In this document: positions 16,201 through 26,039 of the stretch, one piece after another
How the letters are laid out: the number at the start of each line of letters is the position of its first letter
Numbering within the stretch: the first letter of the stretch is position 1
NCBI RefSeq assembly: GCF_002119685.1
Contig: NZ_CP021108.1
Span: 4,898,001-4,962,000, forward strand
Source: Bordetella genomosp. 8
GTDB taxonomy: Bacteria > Pseudomonadota > Gammaproteobacteria > Burkholderiales > Burkholderiaceae_B
Length of the DNA stretch: 64,000 bases
Direction: 5' to 3'
Notes under the pieces: model-generated
Database searches by the model: none
What the model was told of the DNA's origin: nothing
Seen by the model: only the letters and a program-made list of their open reading frames with translations
Translations under genes and position numbers: made by a program

Positions 16201-18957
16201 ATGAAGACGGAAGCCGCCGGAGACCAGCACCTGGATCACCTATTTTCGAACTCCGCCGCCCGCATGGATCGCTGGCGCGAGCTCAATGCGAAGGCGCAGG
16301 CCTGGGCCGCCGACACGCGCAGCGGCAAGAACGGGCGCGTCAGTGCGGCGGTACGCGACGCGCTGGCGGCTGTCCGACCCATGGAAAGCTACTTCGCCTA
16401 TCCCGGCGCGCAGTTGCTGCACCTGCTCGATGAACGCATCGCGGACGACGACGCCAAAGGCGCCGCACGGCTTGTCCTGCGTATAAGCAGCGCTCTGCTG
16501 TCCGGCAGTTATCGATACGAGGAAAGCGCGTGGGACGAGGGCGACGAGGCGGCCGCGGATGTACCCGACCGCATTCCGCCGGGGCTGCGCGGCGATGGCG
16601 CCAGACGGCCGTACTTCGAGACACTGTTCGTCACCTCGGCCCCCGCGGCACGCCTGGCGGCGCTGGCGCAGGAGATTCGCCGTCTTCGGCGGCGCGAGGA
16701 CGTCATGATCTACGAGCCCGTCATGGTCGGGAGCTTCGAGGACGCCTTTCTTGCCACCATCTTCAATGGAAAGCTGGAAGCCGTTGTGATTTACGACGGC
16801 ATCCCCGTACCGTCGCAGCACGACGTGCCGCTGCTGCGCGATTTCCTGCAGGTGTACCAGCGTCTCGACACCGCCAGCACGGCGCCCCGCGAGGTGGGCG
16901 TCAAGCTGGCGCAACTGATCAAGCGCATACGCCCCGAGCTCGACATCTACCTGCTGACCGACCGCAGGGTCGAAGAGCTGGCCGGTGACCGCAATGCCGC
17001 GGACATCCGCCGGGTGTTCTACGAGGTAGAGGAGCCGATGGAGGTGCACCTGAATATCCTGGAAGGCGTAATGGATCGCCAGGCCACGCCCCATTTCGAC
17101 AACCTGAAGCGCTATGCGGCCCGTCCCATCAGCACCTTCCACGCTCTGCCGATCGCCCGCGGAAAATCCATCATCAAGTCCAACTGGATCCGCGATTTTG
17201 GCGAGTTCTACGGCCTGAACCTGTTTCTGGCCGAAAGCAGCGCCACGACGGGCGGCCTGGACAGCATGCTGGAGCCCACGGGGAACATCAAGCTGGCGCA
17301 GGAAAAGTTTGCCCGCGCGGTGGGCGCCGACCACGTCTTCTTTGTCACCAACGGCACGTCGACCTCCAACAAAATGGTCTACCAGGCGGTCACGAAGCCG
17401 GGCGACATCGTCATCGTCGATCGGAACTGCCATAAATCCCACCACTACGGCATGGTGTTGTCCGGGGCGCAACCGCTCTACGTGGAGGCCTTCCCGATGA
17501 CGGAATACTCCATGTACGGCGCCGTACCGCTGCGCACGATCAAGAAGGCGCTGCTGGACCTGAAGGCCGAAGGCCGGCTGGACCGCGCGGCCATGGTCAC
17601 CTTGACGAATTGCACCTTCGACGGCCATATCTACAACACCCGGCGCGTCATGGAGGAATGCCTGGCCATCAAGCCGGACCTGATTTTCCTGTGGGACGAG
17701 GCATGGTTCGGCTTTGCCCGATGGTCGCCGTTCCTGCGCCCGCGCACGGCCATGGGCGCGGCGGCCGCGTTGGCGCAATGGCGGGAGGATCCCGCGTCCA
17801 TGCAGGCATGGGAGTCGCAGGCCAAGGAAGTCGGCGAGGACCTGGACCCGGCCGATGAAAGCCTGCTCCACCGGCGTTTGGTCCCCAACCCCAAGACGAT
17901 GCGGATAAGAGTCTATGAGACCGACTCCGTCCACAAGTCGATGTCCAGCCTGCGGCAGGGTTCCATCGTGGCGGTCCGCGACGACGACTACGACCGCCAT
18001 GTCTCGGCCTTCCGCGAGGCGGTATTCATCCATGCCTCGACCTCGCCGAACGCCCAGATTATCGGCTCGCTGGACGTGGCGCGCCGGCAGATGGAGCTCG
18101 AAGGATACGAGCTCGTCATGCGAGCCATCGAAACCGCGCTGGCGATCCGCCGCGAAGTCGCGAGGCATCCGCTGATTTCCCGGTACTTCAGCATATTAGG
18201 CGCCGACAAGATGGTCCCGGAAGAATTCCGGCCGTCGGGATTCGTCGACTACCTTCAACCAGGGGCGAACTGGATGACCGCCGCGAAAGCGCTGATGGAA
18301 GACGAGTTCTGCCTCGATCCCACGCGGTTGACACTGGTTTGCGGGACGGCCGGGTTCGACGGCACCACGTTCAAGAACCTGCTGGCGAACCGCTACAACA
18401 TCCAGTTGAACAAGACGTCGCGCAATAGCGTGCTGCTCCAAAGCAATATCAACAATACGCGCAGCGACGTCGCATTGCTGATCAAGGTCCTGCTGGAAAT
18501 CGCCGAGGAAATCGAGGCGCGGCTCAAGGAAGAAGGAGACGCCGGCCGCGAGGCATTCGAAAGCAGGGTCAGGGGCCTGATGGAGGACGTGCCGAACCTG
18601 CCCAACTTCAGCCGCTTCCATGACGGTTACCGCGACGATCCCGGCAGCGTGACGCTGGAAGGCGACATGCGCTCGGCATTTTTCGCCGCCTACGACGAAA
18701 GCGAATGCGAGTACCTGCCGCTCAAAAGCGAAACATTGGACGAGCGGCTCAAGAATGGACCGGAATTGGTGTCCGCGAACTTCGTCATCCCCTATCCGCC
18801 CGGCTTTCCGATCATGGTGCCCGGCCAGTTGGTCGACGCCGACACCATTGGCTTCATGCGCAAGCTCGACGTCAAGGAGATTCACGGCTACAACGCCGCG
18901 CGCGGTCTCAAAGTGATCAAGCCATCGGCCATCAAGTCCCGCCATCGCGTCGGCTGA
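16201..18957 (+). CDS. Large Orn/Lys/Arg-type PLP-dependent decarboxylase, substrate unknown
   Basis: 918 residues, a fold-type-I enzyme of the Orn/Lys/Arg decarboxylase superfamily, clearly longer than LdcI or AdiA (roughly 700-760). A wing-like N-terminal region (about 130-280) precedes the PLP domain, which contains SATTGGLDSMLEP, VTNGTSTSNKMVYQA, the cofactor Asp in DEAWFGFARWSPF, and the Schiff-base lysine K579 in DSVHKSMSSLRQGS. The C-terminal domain ends EIHGYNAARGLKVIKP. ATG 16201 is preceded by GGGGA; an in-frame ATG at 16102 would add 33 unlikely residues. It heads an operon with two AspT-type exchangers, so it should consume a proton per decarboxylation while they swap substrate for product. 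Because AspT carries acidic or neutral amino acids, a basic substrate is not assured. Confidence 0.85.
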   Translation: MKTEAAGDQHLDHLFSNSAARMDRWRELNAKAQAWAADTRSGKNGRVSAAVRDALAAVRPMESYFAYPGAQLLHLLDERIADDDAKGAARLVLRISSALLSGSYRYEESAWDEGDEAAADVPDRIPPGLRGDGARRPYFETLFVTSAPAARLAALAQEIRRLRRREDVMIYEPVMVGSFEDAFLATIFNGKLEAVVIYDGIPVPSQHDVPLLRDFLQVYQRLDTASTAPREVGVKLAQLIKRIRPELDIYLLTDRRVEELAGDRNAADIRRVFYEVEEPMEVHLNILEGVMDRQATPHFDNLKRYAARPISTFHALPIARGKSIIKSNWIRDFGEFYGLNLFLAESSATTGGLDSMLEPTGNIKLAQEKFARAVGADHVFFVTNGTSTSNKMVYQAVTKPGDIVIVDRNCHKSHHYGMVLSGAQPLYVEAFPMTEYSMYGAVPLRTIKKALLDLKAEGRLDRAAMVTLTNCTFDGHIYNTRRVMEECLAIKPDLIFLWDEAWFGFARWSPFLRPRTAMGAAAALAQWREDPASMQAWESQAKEVGEDLDPADESLLHRRLVPNPKTMRIRVYETDSVHKSMSSLRQGSIVAVRDDDYDRHVSAFREAVFIHASTSPNAQIIGSLDVARRQMELEGYELVMRAIETALAIRREVARHPLISRYFSILGADKMVPEEFRPSGFVDYLQPGANWMTAAKALMEDEFCLDPTRLTLVCGTAGFDGTTFKNLLANRYNIQLNKTSRNSVLLQSNINNTRSDVALLIKVLLEIAEEIEARLKEEGDAGREAFESRVRGLMEDVPNLPNFSRFHDGYRDDPGSVTLEGDMRSAFFAAYDESECEYLPLKSETLDERLKNGPELVSANFVIPYPPGFPIMVPGQLVDADTIGFMRKLDVKEIHGYNAARGLKVIKPSAIKSRHRVG

Positions 18958-19030
18958 TGCGTCGCGGCCGCCGGCCCGGACCGCGACGGGCGGCCCACCT
19001 TCCTTCAACAAAAACCAGGGAGCAACGGCC

Positions 19031-20731
19031 ATGCAGTGGTTTTTTGAGTTTCTGAAAAGCAGCCCCTACATACTGTTGTTTTTCACCGTTGGACTGTCGG
19101 TATGGTTGGGGCGGGTGACGATCAAGGGATATGGACTGGGCATGGTCGCCGGCGCGGTGATCGTCGGCGCCGTGCTCTCCATATGGGCGTCGACCTATGG
19201 GGTCAAGTTGCAGCTGGACAACTTCGTGCGGCTGCTTTTTTATTACCTGTTCATGTACGGCGTGGGACTGCGTGTCGGGCCTTCCTTCATCAATAGCCTG
19301 GGCCGCGACAGCATAGGCTTTACTTTCCTGGCCATCCTGGCGCCGGTGCTCGGCCTGACCCTGGTCGTGCTTGGCGTGAAATGGGCGGATCTGCCGGTGG
19401 GCACCGCGGGCGGCATCCTGGCGGGCAGCCAAACCATGTCCGCGGCCATAGGGTCGGCCGAGCAGGCCATCTCCGATGGCGTCGTCAACCTGCCGGCCGG
19501 CATGACGCGCGAGGCCGCCACCGGGATGATCGCGCTGTCCTACGGCATTACGTATATCTGGGGCACGGTGGGCATCATTCTCATCGTGAAATACCTGCCG
19601 CGCTGGTGGGGCGTGGACGCCAGGGCCGCCGCCCGGAAATACGAGGACGAAGTCGGTGTGCGCAATGTCGACGACGCGGGCCTGTCCGGCTACCGCGCGG
19701 GCGGGTTGCGCGCATACCGGCTCGAAAACCCGCAAACGGCGGGGATGAGCATCCGGAAATTCCGTGAAGCGAACCCGGAGTACCGCGTCGTGAACGTACG
19801 GCGCGGCGACCAATCGCTGGGCGCGGACGCGGAGCTGGTGTTGCAGCAGGGCGATATCGTGGCCTTGGGAGGACGCCTGGAAGTGCTGACGGACAAGATG
19901 GGCCTGATCGGCCCGGAGGTCGCCGACCCGAAAGCGCTCAATGTCCCGCTGGATCAGGCGGAAATCCTGGTCACGTCCAGCGACGTCGTGGGCAAGCCGC
20001 TGAAGTCCTTCCGCGACGCCGACATCGCGGGCCAGGTGCAGCTGACCAAGATCGAGCGGTCCGGCGTGCCGGTGCCGATGGGCCTGGAGACCACGCTGAA
20101 AAAGCGCGACGTGCTGTACGTCACGGGCCTGAAGCCAGCGGTGCAGCAGGCTGGGAAGTTGTTCGGAATCATTGCCCGGCCCAGTACGGCAACCGATCTG
20201 CTGACGCTGGCGAGCGGCATGATACTGGGCTTCCTCATCGGCAAGATCGAGTTTCCCGCGTTCGGGAGCAAGGTGGGGCTGGGTAATGCCGGCGGCCTGC
20301 TGGTATCGGGCATTATCGTGGCGTCCATTTCGTCGCGGCTGCGCTTCTTCGGCAGCACGCCGAACGCCGCGCGCAATATCCTGGAGGATCTCGGCCTGGT
20401 CGTCTTCGTGGCCATCGTGGGCCTGAACGCCGGCGCGACGCTGCTCGAACAGTTGACGGGCGCGATTGCGCTCAAGATATTCCTGGTCGGTTTCGTCGCC
20501 TGTACCGTGCCCCCCTTCATCGTCTGGGCCATCGGTTACCACCTGCTCAAGACCAATCCCGCCGTGCTGATGGGCGTGACCGCGGGTGCGCGCAGCCATT
20601 CGGGTCCGTGCCGGGAAGCGGCAAAGGAAATCGACAGTTCGGTGCCTTGGATGGGCTTTCCTGTCGCCTATGCGATATCGGGCGTGCTGCTGACGATATT
20701 CGGGTACTTCGCCATGCTCATGGCGCATTGA
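19031..20731 (+). CDS. AspT-type aspartate:alanine exchanger family protein (first copy)
   Basis: 566-residue inner-membrane antiporter of the AAE family (TC 2.A.81). About five hydrophobic segments (1-190), a central cytosolic part with two RCK_C/TrkA_C domains (about 200-390, ENPQTAGMSIRKFREANPEY and VVGKPLKSFRDADIAG), then about five more segments. The repeated signature GGILAGSQTMSAAIGSAEQA and the later AGARSHSGPCREAAKEI lie in the two membrane halves. In Tetragenococcus, AspT exchanges aspartate for alanine beside a decarboxylase and so generates a proton-motive force. Here it follows a decarboxylase by 73 nt, with a good AGGGAG ribosome site. Confidence 0.88.
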   Translation: MQWFFEFLKSSPYILLFFTVGLSVWLGRVTIKGYGLGMVAGAVIVGAVLSIWASTYGVKLQLDNFVRLLFYYLFMYGVGLRVGPSFINSLGRDSIGFTFLAILAPVLGLTLVVLGVKWADLPVGTAGGILAGSQTMSAAIGSAEQAISDGVVNLPAGMTREAATGMIALSYGITYIWGTVGIILIVKYLPRWWGVDARAAARKYEDEVGVRNVDDAGLSGYRAGGLRAYRLENPQTAGMSIRKFREANPEYRVVNVRRGDQSLGADAELVLQQGDIVALGGRLEVLTDKMGLIGPEVADPKALNVPLDQAEILVTSSDVVGKPLKSFRDADIAGQVQLTKIERSGVPVPMGLETTLKKRDVLYVTGLKPAVQQAGKLFGIIARPSTATDLLTLASGMILGFLIGKIEFPAFGSKVGLGNAGGLLVSGIIVASISSRLRFFGSTPNAARNILEDLGLVVFVAIVGLNAGATLLEQLTGAIALKIFLVGFVACTVPPFIVWAIGYHLLKTNPAVLMGVTAGARSHSGPCREAAKEIDSSVPWMGFPVAYAISGVLLTIFGYFAMLMAH

Positions 20732-20758
20732 GCAATGCCTGCGGCGCGGGAGCCATAG

Positions 20759-22456
20759 ATGTCCTTGGACTGGCTGGTCATCGTCTTGCGCAAATCGCCT
20801 GAGCTGGCGATGTTCCTGGCCGTTCCCATCGGCTATGTGCTGGGCAACATCCGGTTCGGCTCCCTTTCGCTCGGAACCGTGACGGGTGCACTGATCGCCG
20901 GCCTGGTCATCGGCCAGGCCGGCGTCGACATCAACCGGGAATTGCGCTGGAGCTTCTTCTACCTGTTTCTGTTCGCCAACGGCTACTCGGCTGGGCCGCA
21001 GTTCTTCCAGGCCCTCAAGCGGGATGGCGTGAAGCCCATGGTGCTATCCCTGGTGGTCGTGGCAACCAGCGTCTCGCTGGCGGTGGCCATCAGTCGCATA
21101 ATGGGCCTGGACGCAGGGCTGGCCGCTGGCGTGTTCAGCGGCGCGCTGACGCAATCGTCAGCGATGGGTACCGCCACCGACGCCATCATGAACCTGCCCG
21201 TGTCACTGGAAATGCGTCGGATATTGGTCAGCCACGTCGTCGTGGGCGACGCGCTGACCTACGTCTTCGGCGCCATCGGCGGCATAGTCTTCATCAGCAT
21301 CATCGCGCCCAGGATATTGCGCCTCGACCTGCGCCGCGAGTCGGCCTTGCTCGAAGCCCAGTACGGCATCAAGACCGGGGTGGAAGGCCTGCTCTCCGGC
21401 TACCAGCGATTCGCGGTCCGGGCGTACGTGGTCGCACCGGGAAGCGCCATGACGGGCCGGCGGGTCGACCAGGCCGAGCGTGGGGCGGGCGAACATCGTT
21501 ATTTCGTCGAGCGCATCCGGCGCGGCGGGCACGATATCGACGTCCGGCCGGACGTCACGCTGGCGGACGGCGATGAGCTCGTGCTGTACGGCCGCACGGA
21601 GGCGCTGGTCTCGGCCGGGCCGCTCTTCGGCCGGGAACTGCACGAACAGGAATTGCTGGACTTCCCGATCTGCATCGCCAAGGTCATCGTCGCCAATTCC
21701 GCCCTGATCGGTCCGACCCTGCAGGAGCTGCTCACCGACAAGACCCTGAACGTGCGCAGCGTAGGCATGCGTTCCTTGACGCGCGGCGGACAGGACATCC
21801 CCTTCGGCACATCGACCCGGCTCAGCCGGGGCGACGTGGTGGAACTCATAGGCCCCACGCAGGCCGTCCAGCGCGCAGCGAAAGAAATCGGCCATCCGGT
21901 TCCGGCCAGCAGCGCGACCCGGTTGTCGACGCTGGGGTTCGGGATAGTCGTCGGCATCGTGATGGGGCTTCCCTATGTCGATATCGGCGCGTTCAGGCTG
22001 ACGCTCGGATCCAGTGTGGGCGTACTGCTGGCCGGCCTGCTATGTGGCTGGTTGCGCACGGGTTGGCCCCGGCTGGGAGAAATACCGCGACCGGCCCTGG
22101 ATTTCATGACGACCTTCGGCCTGGCCGTCTTCGTGGCGGGCGCCGGCCTGCAGGCCGGGCCAGAATTCGTCCATGCGGCCATGACGCTGGGGCCGGGCAT
22201 CATCCTGGCCGGCGTGATGCTGACCTTGGCGCCCCTGGTGGCGGCTTTTCTGGTGGGGCGCCATGTGCTCAGGATGAATCCGCTGCTGCTGCTCGGCGCG
22301 CTCGCCGGCGCCCAGACATTCACCGCCGCCCTGGCGGCGGTACAGGAGAAAGCGGGGAGCAAAATCGCCGTTCTCGGATACACCGTGCCCTACGCCACGT
22401 CGAACATCCTGCTTACGACGGCGGGCGCCGTCGTGGCGACGCTGGCGCACGGTTGA
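20759..22456 (+). CDS. AspT-type aspartate:alanine exchanger family protein (second copy)
   Basis: 565 residues with the same architecture as the preceding gene: N-terminal membrane half (signature SGALTQSSAMGTATDAIM), two RCK_C domains at about 205-375, and C-terminal membrane half (GALAGAQTFTAALAAVQEKAG). The two copies differ at many positions, so this is an old duplication or a heteromeric pair rather than a recent copy. It lies 28 nt after the first copy, with GGGAG before the ATG, so the two are cotranscribed. The 3' end overlaps the convergent pqiC gene by 44 nt. Substrate pair unknown. Confidence 0.87.
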   Translation: MSLDWLVIVLRKSPELAMFLAVPIGYVLGNIRFGSLSLGTVTGALIAGLVIGQAGVDINRELRWSFFYLFLFANGYSAGPQFFQALKRDGVKPMVLSLVVVATSVSLAVAISRIMGLDAGLAAGVFSGALTQSSAMGTATDAIMNLPVSLEMRRILVSHVVVGDALTYVFGAIGGIVFISIIAPRILRLDLRRESALLEAQYGIKTGVEGLLSGYQRFAVRAYVVAPGSAMTGRRVDQAERGAGEHRYFVERIRRGGHDIDVRPDVTLADGDELVLYGRTEALVSAGPLFGRELHEQELLDFPICIAKVIVANSALIGPTLQELLTDKTLNVRSVGMRSLTRGGQDIPFGTSTRLSRGDVVELIGPTQAVQRAAKEIGHPVPASSATRLSTLGFGIVVGIVMGLPYVDIGAFRLTLGSSVGVLLAGLLCGWLRTGWPRLGEIPRPALDFMTTFGLAVFVAGAGLQAGPEFVHAAMTLGPGIILAGVMLTLAPLVAAFLVGRHVLRMNPLLLLGALAGAQTFTAALAAVQEKAGSKIAVLGYTVPYATSNILLTTAGAVVATLAHG

Positions 22457-23069
22457 GAGCCGCGATGACCTGCGCGATGTCGGCGCTGACATTCGCGAGC
22501 GCGCGACTGTGCGCATCGACCAGGGCCTCGTAGTCCTGTCCGCGCACCGACTCTTGTATGGTGGTAAGCCCGCGGCCAGGCGCGGCGCCGTCCGGCGGAC
22601 GCACCGTCCACAGCGCGACGATCGTTGCGGCTCGACCCTGCGCGGATTCGAAGGTCTGCACATCCACCGACACGTGAAAGGACTGTTCCTGTCCCGCCCA
22701 TTGCGGCGAGGTGGAGACCACTCCCCCCGGGAAGGTCCGTGCCAGATCGGCCGCCAGGACACCCGCGATCTGCTGTTTCAGCGGCTCGGCCCATCGGGCG
22801 AATTCATCCACCCTGACCTCGGCGGGCCCGGTCCGCAATACCATTTGCTGCCGGTCGACGATCTCCGGCACGCGGACTTCGTCGATGACGATGGACAGGG
22901 TCGCGGCATCGAACATGTGTACGCGCGGCGCATCGCCGGCCGCGGCTGGCTGCGCCTGGGCGCCATCGCCCCTCTGTGCATGCAAGGTGTAGAAGCGCGC
23001 GGGCGGCGAGGATGCGCAGGCGCAAAGCAAGACCACCAGGAGTACCGGGGCCGGACGTGGGCATTTCAT
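22413..23069 (-). CDS. pqiC: PqiC-type outer-membrane lipoprotein (ABC transport auxiliary)
   Basis: 218-residue lipoprotein (lipobox LLCAC) of the PqiC/DUF330 family, with ARFYTLHAQ directly after the lipidated Cys. In E. coli, PqiC is the outer-membrane partner of the PqiAB lipid-transport tunnel spanning the periplasm. Its ATG overlaps the pqiB stop by 4 nt. Last gene of the receiver-pqiABC operon; its 3' end overlaps aspT copy 2 on the opposite strand. Confidence 0.88.
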   Translation of the reverse strand: MKCPRPAPVLLVVLLCACASSPPARFYTLHAQRGDGAQAQPAAAGDAPRVHMFDAATLSIVIDEVRVPEIVDRQQMVLRTGPAEVRVDEFARWAEPLKQQIAGVLAADLARTFPGGVVSTSPQWAGQEQSFHVSVDVQTFESAQGRAATIVALWTVRPPDGAAPGRGLTTIQESVRGQDYEALVDAHSRALANVSADIAQVIAALNRAPASPRRRPPS

Positions 23070-24697
23070 GGTCGGGGCTCCGCCTTGCCACGCACCAAGG
23101 CCTCGGGGTGGCGCTCCAGATAATCGGCCAGTGCGCGGAAGGCGGCCGCCGTCCTGGAAAGTTCGCGCATGGTTTCGGTCGTGCTCTGCGCCAGTGACGG
23201 GACGGGCTGCATGGACCGGCTGGCCGACTCCAAGGCGCTACGCGCCGCCACCAGCGCGGCGCGCGCGTCGGGCGCGACATTCCTGGACAACGTTCTCATC
23301 AAGGCACTGGCGTCCTTCATGGCCTGGCGTACGTCCTTCGCCAGATCGTCCAGCGGCAGGCGGTTGACCTTGTCCACGATGCCCGTGATCGAGTCCTGCA
23401 GCGACTGCAGGTTGCCGGGAACGGTAGGCAATTCGGGGCGGCCGCTTTCCCAATTCACCGTCGCCTTGGGCGCGTTCGGAAAGAAATCCATGGCGACATA
23501 GAGTTGCCCCGTCAGCAGATTCCCCGTCCGCAACTGGCCGCGCAAGCCATTGTCCACCAGCCAACGCGCCATCTCGCGGGGATCGTCGCCCAGACGTCCG
23601 CCCCCCTTACCGGATTCGTAGCGCGACGTGAAGCGCTCCGGATACAGCTTGACCTCCACCGGAATACTGAATTCCCGCCTGGCCCGATCGAATCGCGTGT
23701 AGATGCCGGACACTTCGCCGATGACGATGCCGCGGAAATCGACAGGGGCGCCGATGGCCAGCCCGCGTACCGATTCCTGGAAATTGAAGACATAGGTGTC
23801 GACGATGGCATCCTTGCGCTGCATCGCCTCGGCGCGATTCTGGAACAGCTGGAATTGCGTGTCCGCATCGGCGGCTTGCGCGTTGGCCGCCGCCGGCGGA
23901 CTCTGGAATGCCAGTCCGCCGCTGAGGATGGCCACCACGGATTCCGTGTTGACCTTCACGCCGCTCGCGTCCAGCGACACATCGACCCCGCTGGCGTGCC
24001 AGAAGCGGGTATCGACCTTGACGTAGCGGTCGTACGGCGCGTTGACGAAGATCCGTACCGTGACGCCATTGCCCGCCGGGTCCAAGGCATAGGACACGAC
24101 TTGCCCCACTTGCAGGCGACGGAAGAAAACCGGCGCGCCGACGTCGAGCGAGCCCAGGCTCTCGCTCTTGAGCACGTATTCACGGCCGGGGACGTCGCTG
24201 GTGAATACAGGCGGTTCCCGCAGGCCCACGAAATCGCGGCGTTTTTTCGTCTGTGAGCCACTGTCCATGGCGATGTAGGCGCCCGAGAACAAGGTATTCA
24301 GCCCCGATACGGAACCGCCAGAGATGCGCGGGCTCACGACCCAGAAGCGCGTATCGTCCACCAGCAGGTTGGCGGCGCTTTTGGCCAGGTCCGCCGTCGC
24401 GATGACGCTTTTGTAGTCCGGTGCCAGATCGACGCCGTTGATGACGCCGATATCGACGTCCTTGAACTTGATCTTGGTCTTGCCAGCCTCCAGGCCCTCT
24501 CCCGTGGCGAAGCTGATGGTGATGGTCGGTCCTTTTTCCATGATCGATTGCACCGCCAGCCAGGCTCCGATCAGCACCGCCACCAGCGGCACCACCCATA
24601 CGAGCAGCGCGCCGCGCCGTGACGGCGGCCTGGTCAAGGCTTCGGGAAGCGCCGCATGGTCCTCGGCGCCTGGGCGTACTCCAGGCGGCTCAGGCAT
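23066..24697 (-). CDS. pqiB: PqiB intermembrane transport protein (MCE domains)
   Basis: 543-residue inner-membrane-anchored MCE protein. One transmembrane helix near the N-terminus (LLVWVVPLVAVLIGAWLAV) is followed by three MCE domains (beginning about 45 with GPTITISFATGEGLEAGKT, then about 160 and 285) and a long C-terminal helix expected to form the periplasmic tunnel. I start at MPEPPGVRPG, whose ATG overlaps the pqiA stop by 8 nt; an in-frame ATG 45 nt upstream is possible. Part of the Pqi lipid-transport system between inner and outer membrane. Confidence 0.92.
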   Translation of the reverse strand: MPEPPGVRPGAEDHAALPEALTRPPSRRGALLVWVVPLVAVLIGAWLAVQSIMEKGPTITISFATGEGLEAGKTKIKFKDVDIGVINGVDLAPDYKSVIATADLAKSAANLLVDDTRFWVVSPRISGGSVSGLNTLFSGAYIAMDSGSQTKKRRDFVGLREPPVFTSDVPGREYVLKSESLGSLDVGAPVFFRRLQVGQVVSYALDPAGNGVTVRIFVNAPYDRYVKVDTRFWHASGVDVSLDASGVKVNTESVVAILSGGLAFQSPPAAANAQAADADTQFQLFQNRAEAMQRKDAIVDTYVFNFQESVRGLAIGAPVDFRGIVIGEVSGIYTRFDRARREFSIPVEVKLYPERFTSRYESGKGGGRLGDDPREMARWLVDNGLRGQLRTGNLLTGQLYVAMDFFPNAPKATVNWESGRPELPTVPGNLQSLQDSITGIVDKVNRLPLDDLAKDVRQAMKDASALMRTLSRNVAPDARAALVAARSALESASRSMQPVPSLAQSTTETMRELSRTAAAFRALADYLERHPEALVRGKAEPRP

Positions 24698-25997
24698 GGA
24701 CGTTCTCCGTTCGGTCCCAGAGCAGACGGGGATCGAAGGCATGCGCGGCCAGCATCGTCAAGACCACCACGGCGCCGAACGCAATCGCCGCCGGTCCTGC
24801 CTTGATGGTTGCCAGCGCGCTGAATTGCACCAGCGCGACCAGGATGGCGATGACGTAGATATCGAGCATGGACCACGGTCCAACGACTTCCAGAACGCGG
24901 TAGATGCGTGTGCACCTCAGAGGCATGCGCCACCAGCGGAATTGCACGGTGACCGCCAGGAATCCCAATGCCAGGATCTTCAGCATGGGCACCGCAATGC
25001 TGGCGATGAAGACGATGATCGCCAGCGGCCAGGACCCCGAGACCCACAGGTAGACGACGCCGCTCATGATGGTGTCGTTCTGCGCGCCGAACAGCGAACT
25101 GGTGTACATCACGGGAAGCACATTGGCCGGCACGTACAGGACGATGGCCGCCAGCAGCAAAGCCCAGGTCCGTGCGATGCTTGCCGGCTTGCGGAAGTGC
25201 ACGCGGGCCCCGCAGCGCGGACAGTCGCCATCGTGCGCGCCGGGCGACGGCCTGGAAAGCAGACCGCACTCGTGGCAGACGAACAAGCCCGCCGCCGCGG
25301 CGGTCGGCGCGGCAACTCCTGTTTCTCCGGCGGGCGCGGCTGCCGCCACGAGCCCGGCGCCGGATGCCGGCCGGTCCTGCCGGCCCGCCTGCCGCATGGC
25401 GGCGATCCGCGCCCATGCATCGTCCGGATCGAACGCCAACGCCATGGCGACGATGAAGACCATGGCCGCGCCCAGCGTCCAAAGCCCGATGCCCGGCACC
25501 ACGCTGGCCAGGTGCACCAGCTTCACCAGCGCGACGAGGATGCCCAAGGTCAGCACTTCGGTCATGCTCCATGGACGGGACGACTGCAGGATCCGGAAAG
25601 CCAGGTGAGGACGCGGCGGTACGCGCCGCACGCGCAGGGGAAGCAGCAGATAAAGCACGGCCAGGATCCTGACCAGCGGCATCAACTGGGTGGTGATGAG
25701 CACCAGCGCGGCGATCGGCCACATGCCGTCCAGGTACAGCAGGCGTACCGCGCCGAACAACGTGGTCTGGACGATGTTGCCGCTGACTTTCAGGCCCAGG
25801 ATGGGAAAGGCATTGGCGATGGCAAAGAACACCAAGGCCGCGAGCGCGTAGGCCAGCGATCTGTCCATGCTGTCCGGAAGGTTCCGATAGAGCTCGGCGT
25901 TGCAGCGGCGGCAGCGGGCGGTGCCGCCCGGCGGCGGCGACGACGGGCGCTGGAGCAGATCGCATTCGTGGCAGGAAGCAAGGCCGGTGCTGCTCAT
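24690..25997 (-). CDS. pqiA: PqiA inner-membrane protein with two zinc-ribbon modules
   Basis: 435-residue PqiA. It is built of two repeated modules, each with a four-cysteine ribbon (CHECDLL...CRRC near 9-34, CHECGLL...CPRC near 225-250) followed by about four transmembrane helices. PqiA is the inner-membrane component that works with the MCE protein PqiB. It lies 42 nt downstream of the receiver-only response regulator and is probably cotranscribed. In E. coli the pqi genes respond to paraquat and envelope stress. Here control by the nearby two-component system is inferred from the palindrome upstream of the regulator. Confidence 0.9.
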   Translation of the reverse strand: MSSTGLASCHECDLLQRPSSPPPGGTARCRRCNAELYRNLPDSMDRSLAYALAALVFFAIANAFPILGLKVSGNIVQTTLFGAVRLLYLDGMWPIAALVLITTQLMPLVRILAVLYLLLPLRVRRVPPRPHLAFRILQSSRPWSMTEVLTLGILVALVKLVHLASVVPGIGLWTLGAAMVFIVAMALAFDPDDAWARIAAMRQAGRQDRPASGAGLVAAAAPAGETGVAAPTAAAAGLFVCHECGLLSRPSPGAHDGDCPRCGARVHFRKPASIARTWALLLAAIVLYVPANVLPVMYTSSLFGAQNDTIMSGVVYLWVSGSWPLAIIVFIASIAVPMLKILALGFLAVTVQFRWWRMPLRCTRIYRVLEVVGPWSMLDIYVIAILVALVQFSALATIKAGPAAIAFGAVVVLTMLAAHAFDPRLLWDRTENVHA

Positions 25998-26039
25998 GGT
26001 GTTTCATGTCCGGTTGCCGCCGGCCAGGTTCCGGCGTCG

